DNA from: Clostridium fessum
GTDB lineage: Bacteria > Bacillota > Clostridia > Lachnospirales > Lachnospiraceae
Assembly (NCBI RefSeq): GCF_003024715.1
Contig: NZ_PYLO01000001.1
Location: forward strand, 186,001-250,000
Length of the DNA stretch: 64,000 bases
Direction: 5' to 3'
In this document: positions 16,262-25,701 of the stretch, one piece after another
Layout: every line of letters begins with the position of its first letter
Position numbering within the stretch: the first letter of the stretch is position 1
The notes under the pieces: generated by a model
Database searches by the model: none
Seen by the model: only the letters and a program-made list of their open reading frames with translations
What the model was told of the DNA's origin: nothing
Translations under genes and position numbers: made by a program

Positions 16262-16906
16262 TTGAATGTATTTGAAGCTGTGAAGCAGTCCGTCACAACC
16301 AGACAGGCTGCGGAGCATTATGGAATCCATGTAGGTCGGAACGGAATGGCTTGCTGCCCGTTCCATAACGATAAAAACCCAAGCATGAAGCTGGATAGGC
16401 GTTACCACTGCTTCGGCTGCGGTGCGGATGGGGATGTGATTGATTTTGCCGCCGCCCTGTATGGGCTGGGAAAGAAAGAAGCCGCCGTACAACTGGCACA
16501 GGACTTCGGGCTTTCCTATGAGGACTGGAAACCGCCGGGAAAGGCGAAAAAGCCCAAGCCCCGGCAGAAATCCCCGGAGGAACAGTTTCAGGAAGCAAAG
16601 AACCGCTGCTTCCGTATTCTTTCTGATTATCTCCACCTGCTCCGGGCATGGAGAAAGGACTACGCCCCGCACTCCCCGGAGGAAGCCTTTCATCCCCGGT
16701 TTGCGGAAGCCTTACAAAAGCAAGCCCATGTGGAATATCTGCTGGATGTGCTGCTGTTCGGGGAGACGGAGGAAAAAGCGGCTTTGATTACGGACTATGG
16801 AAAGGATGTGATACAGCTTGAACAGCGAATGGCAGAGCTTGCAGCCGCAGACGCAGCAAGAACTAAAAAATACCATGAACGCCATGCAGCCGCCTCAGAG
16901 CGTTGA
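16262..16906 (+). CDS. CHC2 zinc-finger primase
   Basis: A 214-residue protein starting at TTG 16262 behind AAGGAGGG; the nearby ATG is out of frame. The DnaG-type zinc finger spans about 5-65, with C32-H35 (CCPFHNDKNPS) and C50-C53 (HCFGCGADGDVIDF). There is no Toprim catalytic domain, so it is a partial primase that probably works with the overlapping VapE-like ATPase downstream. Together they correspond to the single primase-helicase of IME1. Confidence 0.85.
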   Translation: MNVFEAVKQSVTTRQAAEHYGIHVGRNGMACCPFHNDKNPSMKLDRRYHCFGCGADGDVIDFAAALYGLGKKEAAVQLAQDFGLSYEDWKPPGKAKKPKPRQKSPEEQFQEAKNRCFRILSDYLHLLRAWRKDYAPHSPEEAFHPRFAEALQKQAHVEYLLDVLLFGETEEKAALITDYGKDVIQLEQRMAELAAADAARTKKYHERHAAASER

Positions 16907-18212
16907 GGAAATCAAGGCGGGGCTGGAAACCACCGAGAAAGGCGGTGTCCGTCAGAGCATACGGAACTGCCTGACCGTATTCCAGCGTGACCCGCTGCTT
17001 TCCGGGGCTATCGCATACAACATCCTGACCGACCGCAAGGACATCATAAAACCCATCGGTTTCCACAGGGACAGCACCGCTCTGAATGATACGGATATGA
17101 AGTATCTGCTTCTTTATCTGGAAGAAACCTACGGGCTTACCAATGAGAAAAAGATTGATAACGCCATCGGGATTGTGGCGAATGAAAACAAGTACCACCC
17201 CATCCGGGACTACCTCAATACACTTGTGTGGGACGGTACAGAGCGAATCCGCTTCTGCCTGCGGCACTTTCTGGGGGCTGACGCAGACGATTACACCTAT
17301 GAAGCGTTGAAGCTGTTCCTGCTGGGTGCAGTCTCACGAGCCTTTCAGCCGGGGTGCAAGTTTGAAATCATGCTCTGTCTGGTCGGCGGTCAGGGGGCTG
17401 GCAAGTCCACCTTCTTCCGTCTGCTGGCAGTCCGGGACGAGTGGTTCTCCGATGATTTGCGGAAGCTGGACGATGACAATGTTTACCGCAAGCTGCAAGG
17501 TCACTGGATTATCGAAATGTCGGAAATGATGGCAACCGCCAACGCCAAGAGCATTGAGGAAATCAAGTCATTTTTAAGTCGGCAGAAAGAGGTTTACAAG
17601 ATACCCTATGAAACCCATCCGGCAGACCGCCCCAGACAATGCGTGTTTGGCGGCACTTCCAATGCCCTTGATTTTCTTCCCCTTGACCGTTCCGGCAACC
17701 GCCGCTTTATCCCCGTCATGGTGTACCCGGAGCAAGCCGAGGTTCACATTTTGGAGGACGAAGCTGCTTCCAGAGCCTATATCGGGCAGATGTGGGCGGA
17801 AGCGATGGAGATTTACCGAAGCGGCAGGTTCAAGCTGGCTTTCAGCCCCGCCATGCAGCGGTATCTCAAAGAACACCAGCGGGATTTTATGCCGGAGGAC
17901 ACCAAAGCCGGAATGATACAGGCGTATCTTGATAAGTACACCGGGAGCATGGTCTGCTCCAAGCAGCTTTACAAGGAAGCCTTGAACCACACCTTTGACG
18001 AGCCGAAGCAATGGGAAATCCGGGAAATCAACGAGATTATGAACCAGTGCATTACTGGCTGGCGGTACTTCCCGAACCCAAGAATGTTTTCCGAATATGG
18101 CAGACAAAAGGGCTGGGAGCGTGAAAACCCGGCAACGGATTCCGGCAACCCGTCTGAAAAAACGATGGACGGTTTTGTGGAGGTCACAGAACAGATGGAG
18201 CTTCCATTCTGA
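16818..18212 (+). CDS. VapE-family (virulence-associated E) ATPase/helicase
   Basis: A 464-residue protein with a Walker A motif GGQGAGKST (190-198), then DLRKLDDDNVYRKLQGHWIIEMSEM (Walker B region) and RRFIPV, the usual VapE core of superfamily-3-like helicases used by phages and mobile elements. The TTG start at 16818 overlaps the primase gene by 89 bases; an ATG at 16875 is an alternative. The arrangement suggests coupled translation of a primase-helicase pair that replicates excised IME2. Confidence 0.85.
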   Translation: MNSEWQSLQPQTQQELKNTMNAMQPPQSVEEIKAGLETTEKGGVRQSIRNCLTVFQRDPLLSGAIAYNILTDRKDIIKPIGFHRDSTALNDTDMKYLLLYLEETYGLTNEKKIDNAIGIVANENKYHPIRDYLNTLVWDGTERIRFCLRHFLGADADDYTYEALKLFLLGAVSRAFQPGCKFEIMLCLVGGQGAGKSTFFRLLAVRDEWFSDDLRKLDDDNVYRKLQGHWIIEMSEMMATANAKSIEEIKSFLSRQKEVYKIPYETHPADRPRQCVFGGTSNALDFLPLDRSGNRRFIPVMVYPEQAEVHILEDEAASRAYIGQMWAEAMEIYRSGRFKLAFSPAMQRYLKEHQRDFMPEDTKAGMIQAYLDKYTGSMVCSKQLYKEALNHTFDEPKQWEIREINEIMNQCITGWRYFPNPRMFSEYGRQKGWERENPATDSGNPSEKTMDGFVEVTEQMELPF

Positions 18213-18221
18213 AAATGACAG

Positions 18222-18409
18222 CCCGTTGCACCCCCTATTGCTATCCCGTTGCCGAGCCGGTTGCCGGGGAAAATCCCTTATTTCCGGGATTTTCTCCCCT
18301 ATGACAACCAAAACAACAGAAAAATAAAAGAAAAGTATAAATAGTAACCACCGCCAGATTGAGATTGTTTGCAAGGTCTTTTGAAGCCCGTTGCCGGACT
18401 TCGTTGCCG
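18222..18409 (+). repeat. Repeated CGTTGCCG motifs and hairpin before the recombination operon
   Basis: CCCGTTGC(CG) or close variants occur at 18222, 18245, 18257, 18387 and 18401. A strong hairpin at 18266-18299 (GGGGAAAATCCC with GGGATTTTC..CCC) lies in the middle. The interval 18213-18453 has no gene. The repeats could be binding sites for a recombination or replication protein. Confidence 0.45.
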
Positions 18410-18453
18410 ACACCCTCTGTCTGGCTATTTTCATGTATGGAGGATAACTGCCT

Positions 18454-18651
18454 ATGGCAAAAAACAAAACAGAGATTCATGTTACAACAGTGTTTGACGG
18501 GGAGCTGGACGCAACCGATGTGTTCGTCAGCCTGATTTCCCAGAAATACGTAAAAACAAATGTGAAAGAATATCTTGCTAAAAAGAAAGATATGAGCTAT
18601 AATGAAGATGAGGTTCAAAAGAGCCAGATACCGTCTGGATTGTGTGGGTAA
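18454..18651 (+). CDS. tnpW: TnpW-like transposon-encoded protein of IME2
   Basis: A 65-residue protein resembling the IME1 copy at 5450. It opens with TEIHVTTVFDGELDATDVFVSLISQKY and has a lysine-rich helix and a short tail. It ends exactly at the recombinase start (TAAATGG), so the two are translationally coupled. Accessory function unknown. Confidence 0.75.
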   Translation: MAKNKTEIHVTTVFDGELDATDVFVSLISQKYVKTNVKEYLAKKKDMSYNEDEVQKSQIPSGLCG

Positions 18652-20322
18652 ATGGCTATGATGAACGAAATGGAATATAGAACAATCGGAAAGGCACTTG
18701 CCGGGGGCTATCGTGCAGCGGTCTATTGCAGGCTGTCAAAGGACGATGACCTGCAAGGCGAAAGTGCCAGTATCGCAAACCAGCGTGATATGCTGGAAAA
18801 ATACTGCGAAAAGCAGGGATGGGAGGTTGTGGCAGTCTATCAGGACGATGGCTTCACAGGTCTTAACATGGAGCGTCCTGATTTACAGAGGATGTTGAGA
18901 GCCATTGAGCGCAGGCAAATCAACCTTGTTATCACGAAAGACCTCAGCCGACTGGGGCGGAACTATCTGCAAACCGGGCATTTGATTGAGGACTTTTTCC
19001 CAAGAAACGGTGTCCGCTATATCGCCATGAATGATGGTATCGACACCCTGCGGGATAACAACGACATCGCCCCGTTCAAAAATATCCTGAACGAGATGTA
19101 CAGCAAGGATATTTCCAAGAAAGTCCATTCCTCTTATCTTCTGAAAGCGCAGAAAGGACAGTTTACCGGGTGTCTTGCCCCGTTTGGGTATCGGAAAGAC
19201 CCGGAGGACAAAAACCATCTGCTCATTGACGAGGAAACCGCCCCGATTGTGCGGCTGATTTTCGGATATGCCATGAACGGTCATGGTCCGAACTATATCC
19301 GCAGACGGCTGGAGGAAGAAAAAATCCCCTGCCCCACATGGTGGAACCGGGAACGGGGGCTTCGCAATACCCGTACCAAATGGGAAAAGAAAGACCCGGA
19401 AAACGGGCGGTATATGTGGGACTTCTCCGTTATCAAAGACCTTTTGATGAATCCCGTCTACACCGGGGCGATTGCTTCCCAGAAAAAAGACTACCGCTTC
19501 AAAATCGGCACGATTGGGGAAAAGAAGCCGGAGGACTGGATTGTGGTGGAGGGACAGCATGAACCGCTGATTGACCGCATGAGTTTTGACATTGTGCAGA
19601 ACAAGCTGAAATCCCGCCAGCGTCCGGGGCAGACCAATGAAATCAGCCTGTTTGCCGGACTGCTAAAATGCGGCGAGTGTGGGAAGTCGCTGACGGTACG
19701 CTACACAAACGCAAAACATCCCCAGCGGATATACTCCTGCAAGACCTACAATGCCTTTGGAAAGAACCACTGCACCCAGCACCGGATTGATTATGACACC
19801 CTTTACAGCCATGTGCTGCGGAAAATACGGGAATGTGCCAGAGCTGCCCTGATGGACGGGGAAGCGGTTGCCGACCGCCTGACCAATACCTGTGAAGCCG
19901 AGCAGCGGGAACAGCGGGAAGCAATGGAACGCTCCCTTACAAGGGACGAGGAACGGATTGAGGTTCTGGACAAAATGGTCATGCGGCTTTATGAGGATAT
20001 GATTGCAGGGCGTATCAGTGAGCAGAACTTCAACACCATGCTGGAAAAGACACAGACCGAGCAGACGGAGCTTAAAACCAGAGTGTCCGAAGGCAGAAAG
20101 CGGCTGTCCGATGAAGTCCAGCTTGCCAATGACGCAAAACAATGGGTGGAAGCCATTCAGGAATACGCCAACCTCACAGAGCTGGACGCAGCCACCCTTA
20201 ACCGCTTAATCAAAGAAATCGTCGTGCATGAGCGCATTGACGAAGATAAAACAAGACACATTTCTATCGAAATTCATTTTAATCTCAAACCCATCCCGGA
20301 GGTGGAACAGGTCACTGCCTGA
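18652..20322 (+). CDS. Large serine recombinase (TndX/TnpX-like) of IME2
   Basis: A 556-residue recombinase with AVYCRLSKDDD (catalytic Ser29), GESASIANQR, ITKDLSRLGRNYLQTG, a recombinase domain with PFGYRKDPEDKNHLLIDEETAPIVRLIF, a zinc ribbon (LLKCGECGKSLT ... YSCKTY) and a C-terminal coiled coil. It is the last gene of IME2, 91 bases before the Maff2 remnant, consistent with having made that insertion. Three possible in-frame ATGs (18652, 18658, 18661) exist; the first abuts the TnpW stop. Confidence 0.92.
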   Translation: MAMMNEMEYRTIGKALAGGYRAAVYCRLSKDDDLQGESASIANQRDMLEKYCEKQGWEVVAVYQDDGFTGLNMERPDLQRMLRAIERRQINLVITKDLSRLGRNYLQTGHLIEDFFPRNGVRYIAMNDGIDTLRDNNDIAPFKNILNEMYSKDISKKVHSSYLLKAQKGQFTGCLAPFGYRKDPEDKNHLLIDEETAPIVRLIFGYAMNGHGPNYIRRRLEEEKIPCPTWWNRERGLRNTRTKWEKKDPENGRYMWDFSVIKDLLMNPVYTGAIASQKKDYRFKIGTIGEKKPEDWIVVEGQHEPLIDRMSFDIVQNKLKSRQRPGQTNEISLFAGLLKCGECGKSLTVRYTNAKHPQRIYSCKTYNAFGKNHCTQHRIDYDTLYSHVLRKIRECARAALMDGEAVADRLTNTCEAEQREQREAMERSLTRDEERIEVLDKMVMRLYEDMIAGRISEQNFNTMLEKTQTEQTELKTRVSEGRKRLSDEVQLANDAKQWVEAIQEYANLTELDAATLNRLIKEIVVHERIDEDKTRHISIEIHFNLKPIPEVEQVTA

Positions 20323-20412
20323 CCTGCCCCGCCGGGACGGTTCTCTTAAAAACACCATATAGATTTTTTGTACGCCGCCGCCCGCCATCGAGCAGAGTTT
20401 TACACCTAATTG

Positions 20413-20496
20413 GGGATAAAACAGCTTGTCGCCGGAGGTGGCGTTGCCCTGATCGGTATGACCCTTGTTCCGCTGCTGTCCGGGCTGCTGGGATAA
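20413..20496 (+). pseudogene. 3' remnant of Maff2-family conjugation gene, split by IME2
   Basis: The frame reads GIKQLVAGGGVALIGMTL followed by VPLLSGLLG and a stop at 20494-20496. This is the C-terminal half of the small membrane protein Maff2, which normally precedes the TrbL gene in Tn1549-like elements. No start codon or N-terminal half is present directly upstream; IME2 sequence abuts it. The 5' half is not in the window and is expected left of IME1. Confidence 0.75.
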
Positions 20497-20520
20497 CCCC
20501 CATGTGTGTTAGAAAACCCT

Positions 20521-20550
20521 CCGCGCCCTCTCTGATCTGGGAGGGCGCGG
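20521..20550. other. Perfect GC hairpin between Maff2 and trbL
   Basis: CCGCGCCCTC (20521-20530) pairs perfectly with GAGGGCGCGG (20541-20550). It has no T run on the plus strand, and the trbL ribosome site (AAAGGAGGT) follows directly. It may stabilise or process the transfer mRNA. Confidence 0.6.
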
Positions 20551-20568
20551 GAAAGGAGGTGTCCTCAC

Positions 20569-21432
20569 ATGATCGGTGATTTAATCGGGGAATGGATCAA
20601 AGGAATCCTGATTGACGGTATCATGGGCAACCTGTCCGGCCTGTTTAACACAGTCAATACCAAAGTCGGGGAAATCGCGTCGGATGTGGGCAGTACCCCG
20701 CAGGACTGGAACGGCGGCATTTTCTCCATGCTGCAAAACCTGTCTGAAACGGTGATCGTCCCCATTGCGGCGGCCATTCTCGCCCTTGTGATGTGCTATG
20801 AGCTGATCGACATGATTGTGGAAAAGAACAATATGCACGACTTCGACAGCTCCATGTTCTTCCGCTGGATTTTCAAAAGCGCCTTTGCCATCCTCATTGT
20901 GACAAACACATGGAATATCGTCATGGGCGTATTTGACGCCACCCAGCAGGTCGTCAACCAGAGCGCCGGGGTGATTATCGGAGATACCAGCATTGATTTT
21001 GACACGCTGCTCCCTGATCTGGAAAGCCGCCTTGAAGCAATGGACATCGGGCCGCTGCTGGGCCTGTGGTTCCAGACCCTTGTTGTGGGGCTGACGATGA
21101 ACATTCTTTCCATCTGCATTTTCCTTGTGACCTATGGAAGAATGATTGAAATTTACGCCGTGACCGCATTGGGGCCGATCCCCCTTGCCACGCTGGGCAA
21201 TGCAGAGTGGCGCGGCATGGGCCAGAACTACTTGAAATCCCTGCTTGCGCTGGGCTTCCAAGCCTTTTTAATCATGGTGGTTGTCGGGATTTATGCGGTG
21301 CTGATCCAGCAGATCGGAACCGCTGACGACATATCCGGTGCAATCTGGGGCTGTATGGGCTATACCGTTTTGCTTTGCTTCTGTCTGTTCAAGACCGGCA
21401 GCATATCGAAAGCCGTATTTACCGCACATTGA
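20569..21432 (+). CDS. TrbL/VirB6-like conjugation membrane protein
   Basis: A 287-residue polytopic membrane protein. Hydrophobic spans are visible near residues 65-85 (IVPIAAAILALVMCYELIDMI), 100-120, 165-200, 215-245 and 255-285. It is the inner-membrane channel scaffold of the mating-pair apparatus and is first in the transfer operon after Maff2. GAAAGGAGGT precedes the ATG. Confidence 0.82.
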   Translation: MIGDLIGEWIKGILIDGIMGNLSGLFNTVNTKVGEIASDVGSTPQDWNGGIFSMLQNLSETVIVPIAAAILALVMCYELIDMIVEKNNMHDFDSSMFFRWIFKSAFAILIVTNTWNIVMGVFDATQQVVNQSAGVIIGDTSIDFDTLLPDLESRLEAMDIGPLLGLWFQTLVVGLTMNILSICIFLVTYGRMIEIYAVTALGPIPLATLGNAEWRGMGQNYLKSLLALGFQAFLIMVVVGIYAVLIQQIGTADDISGAIWGCMGYTVLLCFCLFKTGSISKAVFTAH

Positions 21433-21453
21433 CAGACAGGAGGAATACCAACT

Positions 21454-22020
21454 ATCGAAGAAACACAAAAGAAAACCTACAACATCCTTTACGCCGACCC
21501 GCCGTGGCGATATGAACAGAAAGCAGTACAGGGTGCAGCAGAAAAGCACTATCCCACCATGAGCATTGACGAGCTGTGCGCCCTGCCGGTGGAAACGCTG
21601 GCGGAAAAAGACTGCCTCTTGTTTTTGTGGGCGACTTTCCCCCAACTCCCGGAGGCGCTGCGTCTGATTAAGGCGTGGGGCTTCACCTTTAAGACCGTGG
21701 CCTTTATCTGGCTGAAATTGAACCGCAAAAGCCCCACATGGTTTTACGGGCTGGGCTACTGGACGAGAGGAAACGCGGAAATCTGCCTGCTTGCCAAGCG
21801 GGGCCATCCCAAGCGTTACTCCAAAAGCGTCCATCAGTTTATCATTTCCCCGGTGGAGGAACACAGCAAGAAACCAGACATTACCCGCGAGAAAATCATA
21901 GAGCTTGCGGGCGACCTGCCCCGCGCAGAACTGTTTGCCAGACAGAAAATCCCCGGCTGGGATGCGTGGGGCAACGAAGTGGACAGCGATTTTTCCCTGT
22001 CCGTACCAGAAACGAGGTGA
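21454..22020 (+). CDS. MT-A70-family adenine methyltransferase, unusual start
   Basis: The protein carries ILYADPPWRYEQK, whose DPPW is the catalytic motif of MT-A70 N6-adenine methyltransferases. LFLWATFPQLPEALRLIKAWGFTFKTVAFIW and GLGYWTRGNAEICLLAKRG follow, as in phage and ICE members. The first in-frame ATG (21559) lies after DPPW and would remove it, so the true start must be upstream. The only plausible codon behind AGGAGG (21438-21443) is ATC at 21454, about 188 residues. Likely role: modification of transferred DNA against host restriction. Either initiation at ATC or a lost ATG is implied. Confidence 0.75.
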   Translation: MEETQKKTYNILYADPPWRYEQKAVQGAAEKHYPTMSIDELCALPVETLAEKDCLLFLWATFPQLPEALRLIKAWGFTFKTVAFIWLKLNRKSPTWFYGLGYWTRGNAEICLLAKRGHPKRYSKSVHQFIISPVEEHSKKPDITREKIIELAGDLPRAELFARQKIPGWDAWGNEVDSDFSLSVPETR

Positions 22021-22026
22021 CTTTTT

Positions 22027-22476
22027 ATGGCTTATGTAACTGTCCCCAAGGATTTAACCAAGGTCAAATCCAAGGTAGTATTCGGGCTGACGAAACGCCA
22101 GCTCATTTGTTTTGGCGGTGCGCTGCTTATTGGCGTCCCGCTTTTCTTTTTGATCCGGGGCCGCGTCCCGACCAGCGCGGCGGCGCTCATTATGGTGTTC
22201 GCCATGCTGCCGGGCTTTCTGCTGGCGCTTTACGAAAAACACGGCCAGCCCCTTGAAATGGTGGTGCGCCAGATCGTAGAGTGCTGCTTCATCCAGCCCA
22301 AGGAACGGCCCTACCAGACCAACAACGCTTATACCGCCCTTGTGCGGCAATCCCAAATGGAAAAGGAGGTCAACGCCATTGTCCAAAAAGCAAAAGAACG
22401 AAACGAGCGCAAAAGCGCCGGTCAAGCTCACCCGCGCCGAAAAGAAAGAGATTCAGGCCGTCATCCGAAAGTATAA
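22027..22476 (+). CDS. PrgI-family conjugation protein
   Basis: A 149-residue protein starting AYVTVPKDLTKVKSKVVFGLTKRQLICF, with two hydrophobic spans (about 30-48 and 53-70) and a charged tail. PrgI precedes VirB4 in Gram-positive mating channels and is thought to sit at the membrane with it. The last 100 bases overlap the VirB4 start, a tight coupling. Confidence 0.85.
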   Translation: MAYVTVPKDLTKVKSKVVFGLTKRQLICFGGALLIGVPLFFLIRGRVPTSAAALIMVFAMLPGFLLALYEKHGQPLEMVVRQIVECCFIQPKERPYQTNNAYTALVRQSQMEKEVNAIVQKAKERNERKSAGQAHPRRKERDSGRHPKV

Positions 22477-24784
22477 GGGCGACGGCAAGCCCCATTCGGC
22501 ACAGGCCAGTATTCCCTATGAGGCCATGTATCAGGACGGCGTATGCCGGGTAACGCCCCGCACCTTTTCCAAGTGCATTGAGTTTACGGACATCAGCTAC
22601 CAACTGGCGCAGGCGGACACCAAGACCGCCATCTTTGAAAACCTGTGCGACCTCTACAACTATCTGGACGCCTCCATTCATGTGCAGTTTTCCTTTATCA
22701 ACCGCAAGATCGACCCCAAGCAGTACGCCAAGAGCTTTGAAATCCGGGCGCAGGGGGACGACTTCGACGACATCCGCAGCGAGTATTCCGACATTTTGCA
22801 AGACCAGCTTGTGAACGGGAACAACGGCCTGATGAAGCGGAAATTTATGACCTACACCATCGAGGCGGACAGCCTGAAAATGGCCCGCGCCAGACTGCGC
22901 CGGATCGAAACCGACCTTTTGGGCTATTTCAAGAGCATGGGGGCCTCCGCGTGGGGACTGGACGCCAAGCAGCGGCTGGAAGTCATGCACAGCATTTTCC
23001 ACCCGGACGGGGAGCCGTTTTCTTTTGACTGGAAGTGGCTTGCCCCGTCGGGGCTTTCCACCAAGGACTTTATCGCCCCGTCCTCGTTCCGCTTCGGCAA
23101 TGCCCGGATGTTCGGGCTGGGCGGCAAATACGGGGCGGTGAGCTTCCTGCAAATCCTCTCCCCGGAGCTGTCGGATGAAATGCTGGCCGACTTCCTCAAC
23201 ACAGAAAACGGCATTGTGGTGAACCTCCATGTGCAGGCCATCGACCAGAGCGACGCCATTAAGACGGTCAAGCGCAAGATCACCGACCTTGACGCCATGA
23301 AGATTCAGGAACAGAAACGGGCGGTAAGAAGTGGTTACGACATGGATATACTTCCCAGCGACCTTGCCACCTACGGGCAGGACGCCAAGGAGCTGTTAAA
23401 GACCTTGCAGAGCCGGAATGAACGGATGTTCCAGCTTACCTTTTTGGTGCTGAACACCGCAGACACCCGGCAAAAGCTGGAAAACGATGTGTTCTGGGCT
23501 GCCGGTATTGCACAGAAATACAACTGTTCCCTTGTGCGGCTGGACTACCAGCAGGAACAGGGGCTTATGAGCAGCCTGCCGCTTGGGGCCAGCCACATCC
23601 AGATTGAACGCTCCCTGACGACTTCCAGCGTGGCCGTGTTCGTCCCCTTTGTGACGCAGGAGCTTTTTCAGGGCGGCGATGCCATGTATTACGGGATCAA
23701 CGCCAAGACCGGCAACATGATTATGCTCGACCGCAAACGGGCGAGGTGTCCCAACGGGCTAAAGCTGGGGACACCGGGAAGCGGCAAAAGTATGAGCTGT
23801 AAATCCGAGATTTTGAGCGTGTTCCTCTGCACCCCGGACGATGTGTATATCTGTGATCCAGAAGCCGAGTATTACCCCCTTGTGAAGCGGCTGCATGGGC
23901 AGGTGGTGAAGCTGTCGCCTACCAGCAAAAACTATGTGAACCCGCTGGACATCAACCTGAATTACTCCGAGGATGAAAACCCGCTGGCCTTGAAATCCGA
24001 CTTTGTGCTGTCGTTCTGTGAGCTTGTCATGGGCGGCAAGAACGGGCTGGAAGCCATTGAAAAGACGGTGATCGACCGGGCGGTACAGGTGATCTACCGG
24101 CCTTATCTGGCAGACCCCAAGCCGGAAAATATGCCCATCCTTGCAGACCTGCATAAAGCCCTGTTAGACCAGCATATCCCGGAGGCTGACCGGGTGGCGC
24201 AGGCCCTTGACCTGTATGTGTCCGGCAGCCTAAATGTGTTCAACCACAGAACCAACATCGACATTCAAAACCGCATTGTGGCCTTTGACATCAAGGAACT
24301 GGGCAAGCAGCTAAAGAAAATCGGTATGCTCATTGTCCAAGACCAGATTTGGGGGCGCGTCACCCAAAACCGCAGCAAGGGCAAGGCGACATGGTATTTC
24401 TGTGATGAGTTCCACCTGCTTTTGCGTGAGGAACAGACGGCGGCCTTTTCCTGTGAGATTTGGAAGCGTTTTCGTAAGTGGGGCGGGATTCCCACAGGTG
24501 CGACGCAGAATGTAAAAGACCTGCTTTCCTCCCCGGAAATTGAGAACATTTTGGAAAACAGCGACTTTATCTGCCTGCTCAATCAGGCCAGCGGCGACCG
24601 CAAAATCCTTGCGGAACGGCTGAACATTTCGCCCCAGCAATTACGGTATGTGGACAATTCCGAACCCGGCGAGGGGCTTCTCATTTACGAAAATGTGATC
24701 CTGCCCTTTAAGAACCCCATCCCGAAAAACACCCAGCTCTACCAGATCATGACGACCCGGTTAGGCGAGGGGGCGACGGTATGA
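22379..24784 (+). CDS. VirB4/TraE-like conjugation ATPase
   Basis: An 801-residue ATPase that powers the mating channel. I place the start at TTG 22379 because AAGGAGGT (22363-22370) lies eight bases before it and the protein then begins [26 protein letters not shown]; the upstream ATG lies in PrgI-coding sequence with no ribosome site. Walker A is GTPGSGKS (about 463-470) and Walker B is [13 protein letters not shown] (about 670). The end overlaps the methyltransferase start (ATGA). Confidence 0.92.
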   Translation: MSKKQKNETSAKAPVKLTRAEKKEIQAVIRKYKGDGKPHSAQASIPYEAMYQDGVCRVTPRTFSKCIEFTDISYQLAQADTKTAIFENLCDLYNYLDASIHVQFSFINRKIDPKQYAKSFEIRAQGDDFDDIRSEYSDILQDQLVNGNNGLMKRKFMTYTIEADSLKMARARLRRIETDLLGYFKSMGASAWGLDAKQRLEVMHSIFHPDGEPFSFDWKWLAPSGLSTKDFIAPSSFRFGNARMFGLGGKYGAVSFLQILSPELSDEMLADFLNTENGIVVNLHVQAIDQSDAIKTVKRKITDLDAMKIQEQKRAVRSGYDMDILPSDLATYGQDAKELLKTLQSRNERMFQLTFLVLNTADTRQKLENDVFWAAGIAQKYNCSLVRLDYQQEQGLMSSLPLGASHIQIERSLTTSSVAVFVPFVTQELFQGGDAMYYGINAKTGNMIMLDRKRARCPNGLKLGTPGSGKSMSCKSEILSVFLCTPDDVYICDPEAEYYPLVKRLHGQVVKLSPTSKNYVNPLDINLNYSEDENPLALKSDFVLSFCELVMGGKNGLEAIEKTVIDRAVQVIYRPYLADPKPENMPILADLHKALLDQHIPEADRVAQALDLYVSGSLNVFNHRTNIDIQNRIVAFDIKELGKQLKKIGMLIVQDQIWGRVTQNRSKGKATWYFCDEFHLLLREEQTAAFSCEIWKRFRKWGGIPTGATQNVKDLLSSPEIENILENSDFICLLNQASGDRKILAERLNISPQQLRYVDNSEPGEGLLIYENVILPFKNPIPKNTQLYQIMTTRLGEGATV

Positions 24785-25701
24785 GCGCCTTAACACATTT
24801 CAGCCTGTTTTCCGGGATCGGCGGGATCGACCTTGCGGCGGAAGCCGCAGGGTTTACCACCGTATGCCAGTGCGAATGGGCGGATTTCCCGATGGAAGTT
24901 TTGAAAAAGCACTGGCCGCAGGTACCAAAATTCCGGGACATTACCACAGTGACAAAGGAGGCATTTTTTGAAAAAACAGGACAAGAAACCACCACACTTA
25001 TTTCCGGGGGATTCCCCTGCCAGCCCTTTTCCAGCGCCGGGAAACAACGGGGATTTGAGGACGAACGGTATTTATGGCCCGAAATGCTCCGCGTTATCCG
25101 GGAACTGCACCCCTCTTGGGTGCTTGGAGAAAATGTTGCTGGCTTCATCCATCTGGGGCTCGACAAGACGGTTTTTGACTTGGAGCAGGCAGGCTACGCC
25201 GTTAGGGTTTTCGTACTTCCTGCTGTCGCCGTCGGCGCATGGCATGAGCGCAAAAGAACTTTCATCATCGGCCATGCTGCTTCCCACGCCCCTTGCCAGC
25301 GACACGGGGGATGTGGGGAAAACTGTCGATGTGCGGATGACCCCGACCGGGAGCTTCCGAAAATACAATCCCAGCGGAACCGTATGGACGGCGCGGCTGT
25401 CATGGGCGGTTTACAAACTGCTGGGCAGCCCGCCGGGGGATGTGAAACTGAACCCCGACTGGGTGGAATGGCTGATGGGATTCCCCCGGAGATGGACGGA
25501 CATTCCATGTGGGCCAAAGAACCGGCGCAAATCCCGTACTTAATCAGCGACCCGCCGGCGAATGTGGCAAAGCGGTTAAAGACTTTGGGAAACGCAGTTG
25601 TTCCCCCGCAGGTGTACCCCATCCTGCGCTATATTGCAGAGATTGAAACCGGGCGCTGCCGGAACAGACAGCAAGGAGGTGATCGGATATGGAACCCTTA
25701 A
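24781..25701 (+). CDS. DNA cytosine-5 methyltransferase with dual-frame target-recognition region
   Basis: A 306-residue protein in the open frame. Motif I is [13 protein letters not shown], motif [11 protein letters not shown] (catalytic Cys), motif VI GENVAG, motif [15 protein letters not shown] and motif [14 protein letters not shown]. Between about 25271 and 25503 frame +2 is also open. It reads like the recognition region of related enzymes ([13 protein letters not shown] ... [19 protein letters not shown]) and is much richer in G/C third positions. The motif X frame in the same stretch gives [18 protein letters not shown], which also resembles a known family tail. Either two compensating frameshifts have altered the enzyme or both frames are used. 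It overlaps the neighbours at both ends. Confidence 0.8.
   Translation: MSALTHFSLFSGIGGIDLAAEAAGFTTVCQCEWADFPMEVLKKHWPQVPKFRDITTVTKEAFFEKTGQETTTLISGGFPCQPFSSAGKQRGFEDERYLWPEMLRVIRELHPSWVLGENVAGFIHLGLDKTVFDLEQAGYAVRVFVLPAVAVGAWHERKRTFIIGHAASHAPCQRHGGCGENCRCADDPDRELPKIQSQRNRMDGAAVMGGLQTAGQPAGGCETEPRLGGMADGIPPEMDGHSMWAKEPAQIPYLISDPPANVAKRLKTLGNAVVPPQVYPILRYIAEIETGRCRNRQQGGDRIWNP

Larger units (their letters stand above)
7466..20411 (+). mobile_element. IME2, Tn4451-like integrative mobilizable element inserted in the ICE Maff2 gene
   Basis: The block runs from just after IME1 to the point where the 3' end of a Maff2 reading frame resumes. Its contents (XRE/TnpV, RepA-like, DUF3847, oriT, MobA/MobL, CHC2 and VapE-like replication pair, TnpW, large serine recombinase) are a full Tn4451-like set. 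The right junction is near CTAATT at 20405-20410, directly before GGGGATAAAACAG of Maff2. The similar CTAATT followed by AAAGGGAACAAAAAG at about 7455 suggests the left junction with IME1. Exact ends need a comparison with an empty site. Confidence 0.65.
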
